Below the pieces are notes generated by a model. The model was not told the DNA's origin and made no database searches. It saw nothing but the letters and a program-made list of their open reading frames with translations. Shown piece by piece: positions 1-8,100 of a stretch of 64,000 bases of DNA. The DNA comes from an uncultured Desulfomonile sp. Lineage in GTDB: Bacteria > Desulfobacterota > Desulfomonilia > Desulfomonilales > Desulfomonilaceae. The DNA is taken from positions 62,001-126,000 of the forward strand of contig CAJBEZ010000036.1 of NCBI GenBank assembly GCA_903952205.1, written 5' to 3'. Both the position numbers and the translations under genes were made by a program. The number at the start of each line of letters is the position of its first letter. Positions within the stretch are counted from its first letter, which is position 1.

Positions 1-1325
1 CCGCCAGATACGGAGTCTATTCGTCTCTCGAAAAATAGTGTGTTAAGAATAATCAGTTCGTCCAAAGTAAGCGGCGTTCCTTTTTTCTCCTGTCCGTAAA
101 CAAAAGCAGCGAACTCAAGAGAAGAGCTACCACCTCTCAAAACTACTCGTACCCCTGTATTGTCGCTTCTTGTGTAATCAGGAAGAGGCCGTCCGTAACG
201 AGCCTGTCCTCTGAAAATTTTGTCAACGCCGCGGCCGGTTTGCTCGACTAGGCCGATTCTTCTAAAACCTTCGGCTAATCGGGGATTACGAGGTTTCGGC
301 TCATGAACAAGTATGTTGGAAATTGTAATACCAGGAAGAAAACCCCCAGGATTTGTAATGATCATGTGATCCGGCCACCACTGAACATAAACGGCGCCCA
401 ACAAATTGTAATCCCGGTGTAGCAAGGCATTGTTCACGGCTTCCCTGAATCCTTCCGGCGAGTAGTCTGGGACGGGAACACGAACAAACCCTACGAGAAT
501 CTCTCGTTCTTCGTTTCTAGTGGAGAAGCGCGACTCTAATTCATTCAGCACTTTCACCACAGGACCGTAGAATACATCATTAACCTTTACATTACCTTCC
601 ACATCAAGCGCCTGAAAAAACACCTGATGAGTGGGGATAAGTTCTCTGAGCCTCTCTTCTTTACCAAGAAGTAAAAGTCCTGCAAGATTTGGGACAAGGC
701 CTCCATCCCGACTTTCGACGAGCCTCAATGCCTTCGCCAGATCATCGTCGGCAAGCTCCGTCAACGCCTGGGCGCCTTTGAGTCGGTATATGGTTTGTCG
801 GACTCGTTCAAACTCAAGTGGATCCAAATCATTGAATGAACTTGACTCAATCGTCAGGGCGGACATGTCCAGCATCCCCAGATCAATTCTTCTGGAGCGT
901 TGATCACGAGGGTAGAAGGGAACCGTTTGCGGTTTACCGTCAGGCCCGATTGCTCTCTTAAGTGATTTACCACTCGTGGTGGCGCAGGGTTCCGGATACG
1001 GATCGACCTCAATCGTTATTACGGTACCGTCGGGATGTTGGTTTGTCGATACTCGAGTATTGATGTTAGGGACAGTCCTGTTGAAGATAGCCGACTGGAG
1101 TTTTAGAGGATCGGTAACACTACCATGCCTCGGATTGGCCCCACTTATTCTTCCATCATCTTCGACCCCTATTAGCAAAACGCCACCGTTGGTGTTCGCC
1201 ATGGCAACAATTTCCTCAACAATATCCTTGTCGGAGAGCCTTACACGATCCGATTTAAATTCTCGTTCCAGAGACTCCCCCAAATCAACTAATTGCTGCA
1301 AACTATCCAAATTGATCATTCGCAT
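1..1325 (-). CDS. AlbA_2 (Schlafen-like) / HATPase_c_4 transcriptional regulator-type protein, C-terminally truncated by window edge
   Basis: I translated this by hand on the minus strand; the frame is open from ATG at 1325 to the left edge (about 441 codons), so the C-terminus lies outside the window. The N-terminus (LGESLEREFKSD, then MANTNGGVLLIGVEDDG) is the AlbA_2 / Schlafen AAA-4 nucleic-acid-binding domain. Around residues 290-390 come EGFREAVNNALLHRDY, WWPDHMIITNPGGF and GLVEQTGRGVDKIF, which are the hallmarks of the GHKL-like HATPase_c_4 domain of COG2865 proteins. Members are annotated as predicted transcriptional regulators or helicase-like ATPases, and no reaction is established. 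A second ATG two codons downstream (1319) is equally possible, and no strong ribosome site precedes either. Nothing links it to the amino-acid cluster that follows, from which about 115 bp separate it. Confidence 0.8.
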   Translation of the reverse strand, partial: MRMINLDSLQQLVDLGESLEREFKSDRVRLSDKDIVEEIVAMANTNGGVLLIGVEDDGRISGANPRHGSVTDPLKLQSAIFNRTVPNINTRVSTNQHPDGTVITIEVDPYPEPCATTSGKSLKRAIGPDGKPQTVPFYPRDQRSRRIDLGMLDMSALTIESSSFNDLDPLEFERVRQTIYRLKGAQALTELADDDLAKALRLVESRDGGLVPNLAGLLLLGKEERLRELIPTHQVFFQALDVEGNVKVNDVFYGPVVKVLNELESRFSTRNEEREILVGFVRVPVPDYSPEGFREAVNNALLHRDYNLLGAVYVQWWPDHMIITNPGGFLPGITISNILVHEPKPRNPRLAEGFRRIGLVEQTGRGVDKIFRGQARYGRPLPDYTRSDNTGVRVVLRGGSSSLEFAAFVYGQEKKGTPLTLDELIILNTLFFERRIDSVSG

Positions 1326-1440
1326 ACTCTAGAACTTTTGGGTTGGAACAACATCGTCCTATTTTTGATCACGTTAGCCTGTCCTGAAAATCAAACTAAA
1401 GTAGATGATTGCCCCAATGCCTCACTGGCCTGACAGTAAT

Positions 1441-2013
1441 CTAATCCGCGCTTGCAGACTCCCGAGAATTGTATTCCTTATAAAACCTGATGAAATAATC
1501 CACTCCAGACCACATGGTAAGCGCCAGCGCAATGTAAATCAGGATCGTGCCGATTTCGTTAAAATCGATCGTCAAATAAAAATGATAGTCGTAATGGATC
1601 ATCAATGGGATTATGGCGGCGAACTGGAAGAAGGCTTTCCACTTTCCGATGCGGCTGGGTTTCAACGTTGAATCCCACGATTTCGTCGTCGCCCGCAATG
1701 CGCTGACAGCCACTTCACGGCTGATTATCAACATCACGATCCACGCGTCGACACGATCCAGGGCTATGAGCATTATCAACGCCGATGTCACAAGCACCTT
1801 GTCGGCTATGGGGTCCAGAAATCGCCCGAATGAGGACTCAACCTTAAGGCGGCGGGCTATAAAACCGTCGAAAAAATCAGTTAACGAAGCGACGAAGAAT
1901 ATTGCGGCGGCGACCGCCGAAGGGAATCGGCCGGGGAAAAAGAGAAGCACGACTATTGGAGGAACCAGGAGCAGCCTTCCCAAAGTCAGAAAGTTAGGTA
2001 AATGTCTTTTCAT
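1441..2013 (-). CDS. pgsA: CDP-diacylglycerol-glycerol-3-phosphate 3-phosphatidyltransferase
   Basis: This is an integral membrane enzyme that makes phosphatidylglycerol phosphate from CDP-diacylglycerol and glycerol 3-phosphate, the committed step to anionic phospholipids. It carries the complete CDP-alcohol phosphotransferase signature D-G-x2-A-R-x8-G-x3-D-x3-D at residues 49-71, with D49, D67 and D71 as metal ligands, and hydrophobic helices on both sides. The frame extends upstream to 2064. I chose the ATG at 2013 (190 residues) because it overlaps the stop of the upstream kinase gene as ATGA, follows an AAGAGA-like ribosome site, and matches the usual N-terminus (PNFLTLGRLLLVP). It is the last gene of the long minus-strand cluster. 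The sequence distinguishes the family clearly, and PgsA is preferred over other CDP-alcohol transferases by its length and N-terminal pattern. Confidence 0.9.
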   Translation of the reverse strand: MKRHLPNFLTLGRLLLVPPIVVLLFFPGRFPSAVAAAIFFVASLTDFFDGFIARRLKVESSFGRFLDPIADKVLVTSALIMLIALDRVDAWIVMLIISREVAVSALRATTKSWDSTLKPSRIGKWKAFFQFAAIIPLMIHYDYHFYLTIDFNEIGTILIYIALALTMWSGVDYFIRFYKEYNSRESASAD

Positions 2014-3560
2014 GATCTCTTTTGAGGGCCTCGGGAAGCCCGTGGCGAACCCGGTTTCTCCCACGGGTAAATTGCCGTGGTCAAACGGTCAACCGGCAGG
2101 AAGACTTCGAAAGTTGATCCCTTGCCGGCCTCCGAGGTCACCTTGACCATTCCCTTATGCTCTTCAAGCAGAAGATGCACGTTGCTGAGGCCCATGCCGG
2201 CGCCCGTTGTTTTAGAAGTGAAAAATGGATTGAAGATCTCTGAAATATCGTCAGAATGTATCCCGACGCCATTGTCGACAAAAGCCAAGGATACTCCAGT
2301 TTTTGAATTCCTTACCGTAACCTTCAGTCTGCCCCCGTTCGGCATGGCTTCATAAGCATTTCGAATAAGGTGAAAGAAAACCTCTTCAATTGCAACGGGG
2401 TCGATATTCAATTCCGGGAGGCTCCCATCGACGTCCATCACAAAGTGGATCTTTTTGACGAGACTTTCAGGGAACGTTTGAACAACTTTATCTCTCGCCC
2501 GTTCAAGCAGCGGGATCAAATTGGTCTTCACAAAGTTGAACTTGTAAAATTTCGAATACTCAACATATTCTTCAATATCTTTGACCATTTTCTCAAGACG
2601 CGCCACATCGTTTATGATGACCTCGGTGTACCTTGAAGTTATGGAGTCTTTTTCGGCCATGCTGTGGAGCCTCAGGGCAAAGCCACCCAGGGAAGTCAGG
2701 CAGTTCCTAACCTCATGGGCCACCCCTTCAACCACCTTGCCCAACGCGGCAAGTTTTTCGGATTTTTTAAGCTGTTGCTCAACTTCGTACAGCCTGGTTA
2801 ATTCCGTCACCACGACAACGATGCCTTGGGCGCGATTTTTTTCCTTTATTATCGATGTTGAAAGATAACCGGGGAAAGTGGTGTTGTCTTTTTTTCTGAA
2901 ATGGAATTCTCCTTCGACCCTGCCGTCCTTCAACGTATCTTTAACCAGGTCCCGGTTCAGCAAGGTTCGAGCGTCGCCCCTCACGAGAAAATGTATGTCC
3001 CTGTCTTTAAGTTCCTCGAAGGTGTACCCCCAGAGATTAGAGGCCGCACGGTTGATGGACTGAATCCTGCCTCCAGCGTCAGTGGTTATAAGGGCTTCGT
3101 TGATAATCGTGGTGAGGTGGGCAAGATACTTCTCGCCCCTGTGTATCTGATTCTTGAGGCGCATGTTTTCTTCAACAAAGCGCCGGTTTTCAAGAAGACT
3201 CTCCACCAGTTCAACCGCTGCCTCGGGCGCAAATGGTTTCGTGAGAAAATCATCGGCCCCCATTTTCATCGCTTTAACGCCAATCTGCGGATTGGCGGCG
3301 GATGACATGAGAACTACTATCGTTCGGGGGAGTTTTTCCTTTGCAAATCTCAGAGCGTCAAATCCATCGATTTTTGGCATGTGGACATCAATTAAAGCTA
3401 CCTCCGGCGTTTCCTTGAGGAAAACGTCCTTTCCCTCGGAACCGTCAAATGCCTGGACCACCTCAAACCCATGCTCTTCAAAAACATCCCGGAGCATGTT
3501 GTTAAGGATCAGAGAGTCCTCCGCTATTAGTATTTTGGGGCTTGCGTTCCTTGATCCCAT
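2010..3560 (-). CDS. Hybrid sensor: REC - PAS - histidine kinase
   Basis: 516-residue soluble signalling protein. Residues about 9-125 form a receiver domain with acidic pocket E14/D15, phospho-acceptor D58 and K108 (FLTKPF). A PAS domain follows at about 145-260 (LITTDAGGRIQSINRAA). The dimerisation/phosphotransfer helix carries H282 (VAHEVRN), and the C-terminus holds the ATPase boxes NAYEAMP, DNGVGI and GAGMGLSNV. There is no membrane segment, so it probably senses an internal signal through PAS or is phosphorylated at its receiver by another kinase. Receiver-first kinases of this kind often feed a phosphorelay. It lies between the YHS protein (15 bp upstream) and pgsA (ATGA overlap), and no cognate regulator is adjacent, so its output is unknown. 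Confidence 0.9.
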   Translation of the reverse strand: MGSRNASPKILIAEDSLILNNMLRDVFEEHGFEVVQAFDGSEGKDVFLKETPEVALIDVHMPKIDGFDALRFAKEKLPRTIVVLMSSAANPQIGVKAMKMGADDFLTKPFAPEAAVELVESLLENRRFVEENMRLKNQIHRGEKYLAHLTTIINEALITTDAGGRIQSINRAASNLWGYTFEELKDRDIHFLVRGDARTLLNRDLVKDTLKDGRVEGEFHFRKKDNTTFPGYLSTSIIKEKNRAQGIVVVVTELTRLYEVEQQLKKSEKLAALGKVVEGVAHEVRNCLTSLGGFALRLHSMAEKDSITSRYTEVIINDVARLEKMVKDIEEYVEYSKFYKFNFVKTNLIPLLERARDKVVQTFPESLVKKIHFVMDVDGSLPELNIDPVAIEEVFFHLIRNAYEAMPNGGRLKVTVRNSKTGVSLAFVDNGVGIHSDDISEIFNPFFTSKTTGAGMGLSNVHLLLEEHKGMVKVTSEAGKGSTFEVFLPVDRLTTAIYPWEKPGSPRASRGPQKRS

Positions 3561-3575
3561 CTCGTCCAGCCTAAA

Positions 3576-3836
3576 TCAACTCCTGTCTAAAAAACGTTTC
3601 TGACATTCATCCGAGCAGAAATAATAATGCTTTCCCTTGATCGTCGTACGCCTGGATTCCCATGCGAGCACGTATTTCCCGCAAACCGGGTCTTTTGCCA
3701 TTTCGTTTATATCATGCTTCCGCACGCCCCGATCCAGCTTCTCGCCGGCCGATCTTGAACCAAGCGCCTTGATGGCCCAGCTCAGGATCCTGTACCCAAC
3801 GTAAATCCATATAATTGTAATGAGTATTTTAATCAA
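3576..3836 (-). CDS. Small membrane-anchored YHS/TRASH-type metal-binding protein
   Basis: About 86 residues. The N-terminus is one hydrophobic helix (IKILITIIWIYVGYRIL) followed by a charged linker. The C-terminal 40 residues form a YHS-like domain (KDPVCGKYV ... KGKHYYFCSDECQKRFL) in which three cysteines could bind a metal ion such as copper or zinc. The open frame extends to an ATG at 3902 deep inside folK. I prefer the TTG at 3836 because it follows an AGGA ribosome site by about 8 bases, overlaps the folK stop by 8 bp, and starts right at the membrane helix. YHS domains are known from metal-handling proteins. The role here is not known, although co-transcription with a sensor kinase immediately downstream is suggestive. 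Confidence 0.72.
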   Translation of the reverse strand: MIKILITIIWIYVGYRILSWAIKALGSRSAGEKLDRGVRKHDINEMAKDPVCGKYVLAWESRRTTIKGKHYYFCSDECQKRFLDRS

Positions 3837-4362
3837 ATAGATGTTCCTGTTTAAGATCAACAGCCTTGAACAGCCTGACATCCTGAACATCCTGCCGGTC
3901 AAGTCTCTCCAGCATTCGCCTGAGGGTCAAGTTCAGCCCCGGATGGACGACATCCGGGGCAATTTCGACCAGCGGGACCAGCACAAAAGCCCGGCTTTCC
4001 ATCCGGGGATGCGGGATTTCAAGCCCGTGCGCCAAAAACCGTCTGCCGCCAAACAACAGTAGATCAAGGTCTATTTTTCGTGACCGATCACTTCGATGCT
4101 GTCGATGCTTTCCAAGCGAACGTTCAATTTTTCTAAGATCATTCATCAATTCAAGGGGAGTCAGTTCAGTTTTCAACTCCACCGCCGCATTCAAAAAGTC
4201 CGGTCCATCATCCACAAGACCCACCGGAGGGGTCCTATAAATACTTGAAACCTTCGTGAGCGACACACGGGGAAGATCCCAGATCTTTTTGAGCGCCGCG
4301 TTCAGCGTGGCTTCAGGATCTCCCAGGTTCGCTCCAAGACCTACGTATGCGACCGACAGCAT
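3829..4362 (-). CDS. folK: 2-amino-4-hydroxy-6-hydroxymethyldihydropteridine pyrophosphokinase (HPPK)
   Basis: Transfers pyrophosphate from ATP to 6-hydroxymethyl-7,8-dihydropterin in folate synthesis. The product starts AYVGLGANLGDPEATLNAAL, the classic HPPK N-terminus. It continues with SSIYRTPPVG and FLNAAVELKTELTPLELM, and has the signature RKIDLDLLLFGG near residue 97 with the two Mg-binding aspartates, followed by IPHPRMESRAFVLVPL. The frame is open to 4437, but the ATG at 4362 (177 residues) fits the family start and overlaps the upstream FAH gene by 22 bp. The C-terminal tail after the HPPK core (rich in Arg, Asp and Gln) is somewhat longer than needed and overlaps the start of the YHS gene. 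No other folate gene is nearby. Confidence 0.9.
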   Translation of the reverse strand: MLSVAYVGLGANLGDPEATLNAALKKIWDLPRVSLTKVSSIYRTPPVGLVDDGPDFLNAAVELKTELTPLELMNDLRKIERSLGKHRQHRSDRSRKIDLDLLLFGGRRFLAHGLEIPHPRMESRAFVLVPLVEIAPDVVHPGLNLTLRRMLERLDRQDVQDVRLFKAVDLKQEHLFD

Positions 4363-5105
4363 GAAGCCCAGCCCTCTACCCTGTTCACGAGTGACCCTAA
4401 GCTCTCGATCCGAACTTCGACCGTGTCGCCGTCGCACATCGGGCCAATGCCTGAAGTTGTTCCAGTCGCTATAACGTCCCCTGGGAACAGTGTCATTACG
4501 CCTGATATGAACTCGACCAGTTTAAACGGGTTAAATATCAGGTTGGAAGTTCTCGATGACTGCTTCGATTGGCCATTTAGCAACAAGTCTATCTTCAGGT
4601 CAAAGGGATCAAGTTCCGTCTCAATCCAGGGGCCCAAAGGACAGAAGGTGTCAAACCCCTTGGCCCTGGTCCACTGACCGTCTTTGTTCTGGAGGTCCCG
4701 GGCGGTCACATCATTGAGGCATGTGTACCCGAGGATAAATTTACCGGCGTCTTTTTCGGAAACTCCTTTGGCCTCAATGCCGATCACGATCGCAAGTTCA
4801 GCCTCGTAGTCAACACGGGCGCTCTGACGAGGCATGATTATGGTGTCTCCGGGACCGATAACGCTCGAAGAAGGCTTCAGAAACAGCAAAGGCTCTTCCG
4901 GAAGTTTCATGTTTAGTTCTTCGGCGTGGTCACGATAATTGAGACCCACGGCCACTATCTTCGAAGGCTCACATGGGGCAAGCAGCCTTGCTTCGGAGAG
5001 CCCAATCGGGCCACTGGCGGCGTCTGGACCACCCGGCCTGATTTCATTGTCCTGAAGTGTTCCGGAAAAGATCCCCTTGTCGGTTTGAAATCGCACCAGC
5101 TTCAT
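4341..5105 (-). CDS. Fumarylacetoacetate hydrolase (FAH) superfamily protein
   Basis: 254 residues, the size of the single-domain FAH family (YcgM/HpcE-like hydrolases, decarboxylases and isomerases of 2-oxo acids). Family signatures in order are VAVGLNYRDHAEE, FLKPSSSVIGPGD, the metal-binding stretch VDYEAELAIVIG, LGYTCLNDVTARDLQ and the C-terminal IATGTTSGIGPM. The acidic metal ligands are intact, so it should be active, probably as an oxaloacetate decarboxylase/tautomerase or acylpyruvase-type enzyme. The substrate cannot be read from sequence. Its ATG overlaps the dapB stop as ATGA, implying translational coupling to lysine/diaminopimelate synthesis. No known step of that pathway needs an FAH enzyme, so a clean-up role on a pathway-related oxo acid is only a guess. 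Confidence 0.85.
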   Translation of the reverse strand: MKLVRFQTDKGIFSGTLQDNEIRPGGPDAASGPIGLSEARLLAPCEPSKIVAVGLNYRDHAEELNMKLPEEPLLFLKPSSSVIGPGDTIIMPRQSARVDYEAELAIVIGIEAKGVSEKDAGKFILGYTCLNDVTARDLQNKDGQWTRAKGFDTFCPLGPWIETELDPFDLKIDLLLNGQSKQSSRTSNLIFNPFKLVEFISGVMTLFPGDVIATGTTSGIGPMCDGDTVEVRIESLGSLVNRVEGWASCCRSHT

Positions 5106-5914
5106 TTTGCCGCCCTCAACCCGAGGACATCCCGCATGTCATAGAGGCCCGCAGGTTGTATCACAAGCCAGAGAGCGGCCTGGACAGCCCCTTTGGCCAA
5201 TGCGTCCCTGCTGTGGGCTTTATGAGTCAGCTCAATTCTCTCTCCATTGGTCGCAAACATTACAGTGTGTTCGCCGACTATGTCGCCTGCTCGAACGGCC
5301 ATTATCCCTATTTCTTTTGGCTTTCTGGCGCCGACGATACCCTGGCGTCCGTATACGCCGACTTCTGAGAGATTTCTCTTCAGCTTTGCCGCGATAATCT
5401 CGGCCAGCTTGACCGCTGTTCCGCTCGGAGCGTCTTTCTTAAGGTTGTGATGGGATTCCATTATTTCGATATCATAGTCGTCACCGATCACTGACGCCAC
5501 CTGTTCAACAAGATTGAACAGAAGATTGACTCCCAGACTCATGTTTGGGGCCATCAGACACCTGATCTTCGATCCGGCTTCGGCTACTATGGTCTTCTGA
5601 TCTTCAGACAATCCCGTAGTGCCTATAACTATGGCCTTGCCCGCCCTGGAGGCTTCTTCAACATTTCTTACCGTGGCGGCCGGGGAGGAAAAGTCTATAA
5701 TGACGTCACAGGTCTTAATCGCCGACTCACAGTCATCAGTGACCCGCACACCCAGTGACCCTATGCCCGCCAATTCTCCGGCGTCCTTTCCGATAGTCGG
5801 GTTTCCGGGCGCCTCCAGGGCCCCAGAGATCTCTATTGAATCGTTTTCGTGGGCCAGGGCGATTATCCTTTTTCCCATTCGCCCCGCTGCGCCGCTTACC
5901 AGGACCTTAATCAT
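5102..5914 (-). CDS. dapB: 4-hydroxy-tetrahydrodipicolinate reductase
   Basis: NAD(P)H-dependent reduction of the dihydrodipicolinate precursor to tetrahydrodipicolinate in the diaminopimelate/lysine pathway. 270 residues, the standard length. The N-terminal Rossmann motif is VSGAAGRMGKRI. FSSPAATVRNVE and GTTGLSEDQ follow. The catalytic/substrate signature is ESHHNLKKDAPSGTA, with the paired histidines and the lysine, and GEHTVMFATNGERIEL closes the tetramerisation domain. AGGAGA precedes the ATG at a good distance. It lies 13 bp after dapA and overlaps the FAH gene by 4 bp. The identification is secure. Confidence 0.97.
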   Translation of the reverse strand: MIKVLVSGAAGRMGKRIIALAHENDSIEISGALEAPGNPTIGKDAGELAGIGSLGVRVTDDCESAIKTCDVIIDFSSPAATVRNVEEASRAGKAIVIGTTGLSEDQKTIVAEAGSKIRCLMAPNMSLGVNLLFNLVEQVASVIGDDYDIEIMESHHNLKKDAPSGTAVKLAEIIAAKLKRNLSEVGVYGRQGIVGARKPKEIGIMAVRAGDIVGEHTVMFATNGERIELTHKAHSRDALAKGAVQAALWLVIQPAGLYDMRDVLGLRAAK

Positions 5915-5927
5915 CTTTTCTCCTGAA

Positions 5928-6800
5928 CTATATCAAGTTGAGTTTGCTCAAAACATTCCTGATCTTTTCCAGACTGGCGCTCGCCGGAGGACAAAGAGGC
6001 AACCTGAATTCAGGCTCGATCTTTCCCATGAGGCCAAGAGCGGCTTTTATAGGTATCGGGTTGGTTTCCACGAACATTGCCTGGCAAAGTTCAAAAATTT
6101 CGAAGTGTATCGCCCTCGCCTTGTCTATTTCTCCGGCCAACATGTGTCTCACGAGGGCGGACATTTTGTCCGGTATGATGTTCGTGACAACTGAAATGAC
6201 GCCCTTTCCGCCCAGCGCCATGAGAGGAAAAGTCATCTGGTCGTCCCCGGAGAGCACGTCGAAATCAGGACCGCAAAGCCTAATGACTTCACTCATCTGT
6301 AGTATGGACCCTGACGCCTCTTTTACTCCAACAATATTGGGCAGCCGGGAAAGCTTTTCCATAGTCGAATTCTCGATGTTGACACCGGTGCGTCCCTGAA
6401 TGTTGTAAAGCACCAGCGGTATGTCAACGGCTTCGGCTATCGCCTTAAAATGCCTGTAAAGGCCTTCCTGCGTCGGCTTATTGTAATATGGGGAAACCAG
6501 AAGCGCAGCGTCCACTCCGACTTTTTTCGCGTGCCTCGTTAATGATATCGCTTCTTCCGTGCTGTTCGACCCTGTGCCGGCTATAATCCTGACCTGACCC
6601 GCAACCTCTTTCACCGTCATTTCAACTACACGGTTGTGTTCTTCGTGGGACAGTGTGGGAGATTCACCAGTGGTCCCGCAGGGAACGAAACCGCTGACTC
6701 CACCATCCAGACCAAAACGAATCAGGCCTTTGAAAGCTTTTTCATCAACCTGACCGTCTTTGAATGGCGTTACTATCGCCGTGAACGCTCCAGAAAACAT
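5928..6800 (-). CDS. dapA: 4-hydroxy-tetrahydrodipicolinate synthase
   Basis: Condenses pyruvate with aspartate semialdehyde, the first committed step to diaminopimelate and lysine. 290 residues, typical length, TIM barrel. Visible motifs are the pyruvate-binding GTTGES (T43/T44), Tyr132 in LYNIQGRTG and the Schiff-base Lys160 in VGVKEASG, then SGDDQMTFP. The usual proline in the YN-x-PGRTG motif is glutamine here (YNIQGRTG), a mild substitution. It sits between lysA (12 bp upstream) and dapB (13 bp downstream), so the three lysine genes are one transcription unit. The N-acetylneuraminate lyase/DapA superfamily is broad, but the neighbours settle the call. Confidence 0.96.
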   Translation of the reverse strand: MFSGAFTAIVTPFKDGQVDEKAFKGLIRFGLDGGVSGFVPCGTTGESPTLSHEEHNRVVEMTVKEVAGQVRIIAGTGSNSTEEAISLTRHAKKVGVDAALLVSPYYNKPTQEGLYRHFKAIAEAVDIPLVLYNIQGRTGVNIENSTMEKLSRLPNIVGVKEASGSILQMSEVIRLCGPDFDVLSGDDQMTFPLMALGGKGVISVVTNIIPDKMSALVRHMLAGEIDKARAIHFEIFELCQAMFVETNPIPIKAALGLMGKIEPEFRLPLCPPASASLEKIRNVLSKLNLI

Positions 6801-6812
6801 TACTCGCTCCTT

Positions 6813-8084
6813 TTATTTAGCCTCGAGAATATAACCGGGGATGATCTCTCCCCTGATCAGATCTTCATAGTTTTCTCTCTGTCTAATTAAATAGTAGTTC
6901 GACTGGTCAACCAAAACCTCGGCCGAACGCGGTCTTGAATTATAATTGGACGACATGGAAAAACCATAGGCCCCGGAAGACATCACAGCAAGTAATTCTC
7001 CGGGATCAGGATCGTCCATTTCGCGACTTCTGGCAAGAAAATCGCCTGACTCACAGATGGGGCCAACGACATCAGCGACAATTTTCCTGGTAGGCCCATC
7101 ATCTTTCGCTACTTTTATGATTGAGTGATAGGCCTTGTAAAGGCTTGGTCGCATCAGGTCATTCATGGCCGCGTCCACAATAACGAAGTTTTTGTCCGAA
7201 CTCTGTTTTTTGTAAAGGACCTGTGTAGCCATTATTCCGGCGTTGCCAACCAGGACTCTCCCCGGTTCCATGATCAGCGAAACACTCATGTCTGAAACAA
7301 GATCAAGCACCGCTGCGCCATAATCCCCTGGGGCCGGAGGCGTCTCCTGATCGTAAGGAATACCCAGACCACCGCCGACATCAAGGTACCTGATTTCAAC
7401 GCCGCCGTCTCTAAGCTTCCTCAATAGTTTTCTAAGTATGGACACCGCCTCGAGAAAAGGGGCCAGTTCGGTCAACTGACTGCCTATGTGGCAGTCAAGC
7501 CCAACAGGATCAATCCCCTCAAGCCTGTCGGCCTGCATATAGATGTCCAGGGCCTGTTCAATGGGGACCCCAAACTTGTTTGATTTAAGTCCGGTCGAAA
7601 TATATGGATGAGTGAGAGGATCCACGTTGGGGTTTACACGAAGGGCTACCCGAGCCTTTTTTCCTTTAGCCGAGGCCCTCTGATTTAGAAGCTGAAGTTC
7701 TTCTTCCGACTCCACATTAAACATCAATATGTCTGCGTCCAGAGCGAGATCCATTTCAGCGGCTTTTTTCCCTACGCCTGAATAAACTATTTTCTGGGAG
7801 GATATCCCAGCGCGAAGGGCCCTGAAAAGCTCGCCTCCGGAAACTATGTCCACACCCCCGCCAAGATTGGAGAAAATCCTCAGTATGGCAAGGTTTGAAC
7901 AAGCTTTCATTGAAAAGCATATCAAATGGGGGACGTTGGAAAACGGCTCCTCAAATATTTTGAAATGTCTCTCGAGTGTACCGCGACTGTAAATGAAGAT
8001 TGGGGTCCCAAATTCCTCAACTATTCTCCGTACCGGGACCTGCTCGCAGTATAGTTCGCCATTCTTGTAACTGAAATGATGCAT
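6813..8084 (-). CDS. lysA: Diaminopimelate decarboxylase
   Basis: PLP enzyme that converts meso-diaminopimelate to L-lysine. 423 residues, the expected length for a fold-type III (alanine-racemase-like) decarboxylase. Lys60 in CFSMKACSN is the PLP lysine. RVNPNVDPLTHPYISTG, LDCHIGSQL, the phosphate-binding LDVGGGLGIPY and EPGRVLVGNAG are in place. The catalytic cysteine motif is GPICESGDFLA, and the C-terminal SSGAYGFSMSSNYN contributes the active-site tyrosine. The short N-terminus before the barrel (FSYKNGELYCEQV) is typical. It follows the FN3 lipoprotein by 16 bp and leads dapA. Confidence 0.97.
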   Translation of the reverse strand: MHHFSYKNGELYCEQVPVRRIVEEFGTPIFIYSRGTLERHFKIFEEPFSNVPHLICFSMKACSNLAILRIFSNLGGGVDIVSGGELFRALRAGISSQKIVYSGVGKKAAEMDLALDADILMFNVESEEELQLLNQRASAKGKKARVALRVNPNVDPLTHPYISTGLKSNKFGVPIEQALDIYMQADRLEGIDPVGLDCHIGSQLTELAPFLEAVSILRKLLRKLRDGGVEIRYLDVGGGLGIPYDQETPPAPGDYGAAVLDLVSDMSVSLIMEPGRVLVGNAGIMATQVLYKKQSSDKNFVIVDAAMNDLMRPSLYKAYHSIIKVAKDDGPTRKIVADVVGPICESGDFLARSREMDDPDPGELLAVMSSGAYGFSMSSNYNSRPRSAEVLVDQSNYYLIRQRENYEDLIRGEIIPGYILEAK

Positions 8085-8100
8085 TTCGGATTATCCTGAA

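Noticed and set aside
1613-2146. 177-residue plus-strand open frame
   Set aside because: It is antisense to pgsA and the kinase, whose family motifs are clear. The composition is that of a reverse-frame shadow.
5619-6194. 191-residue plus-strand open frame
   Set aside because: Lies opposite dapB and dapA, both identified by catalytic motifs.
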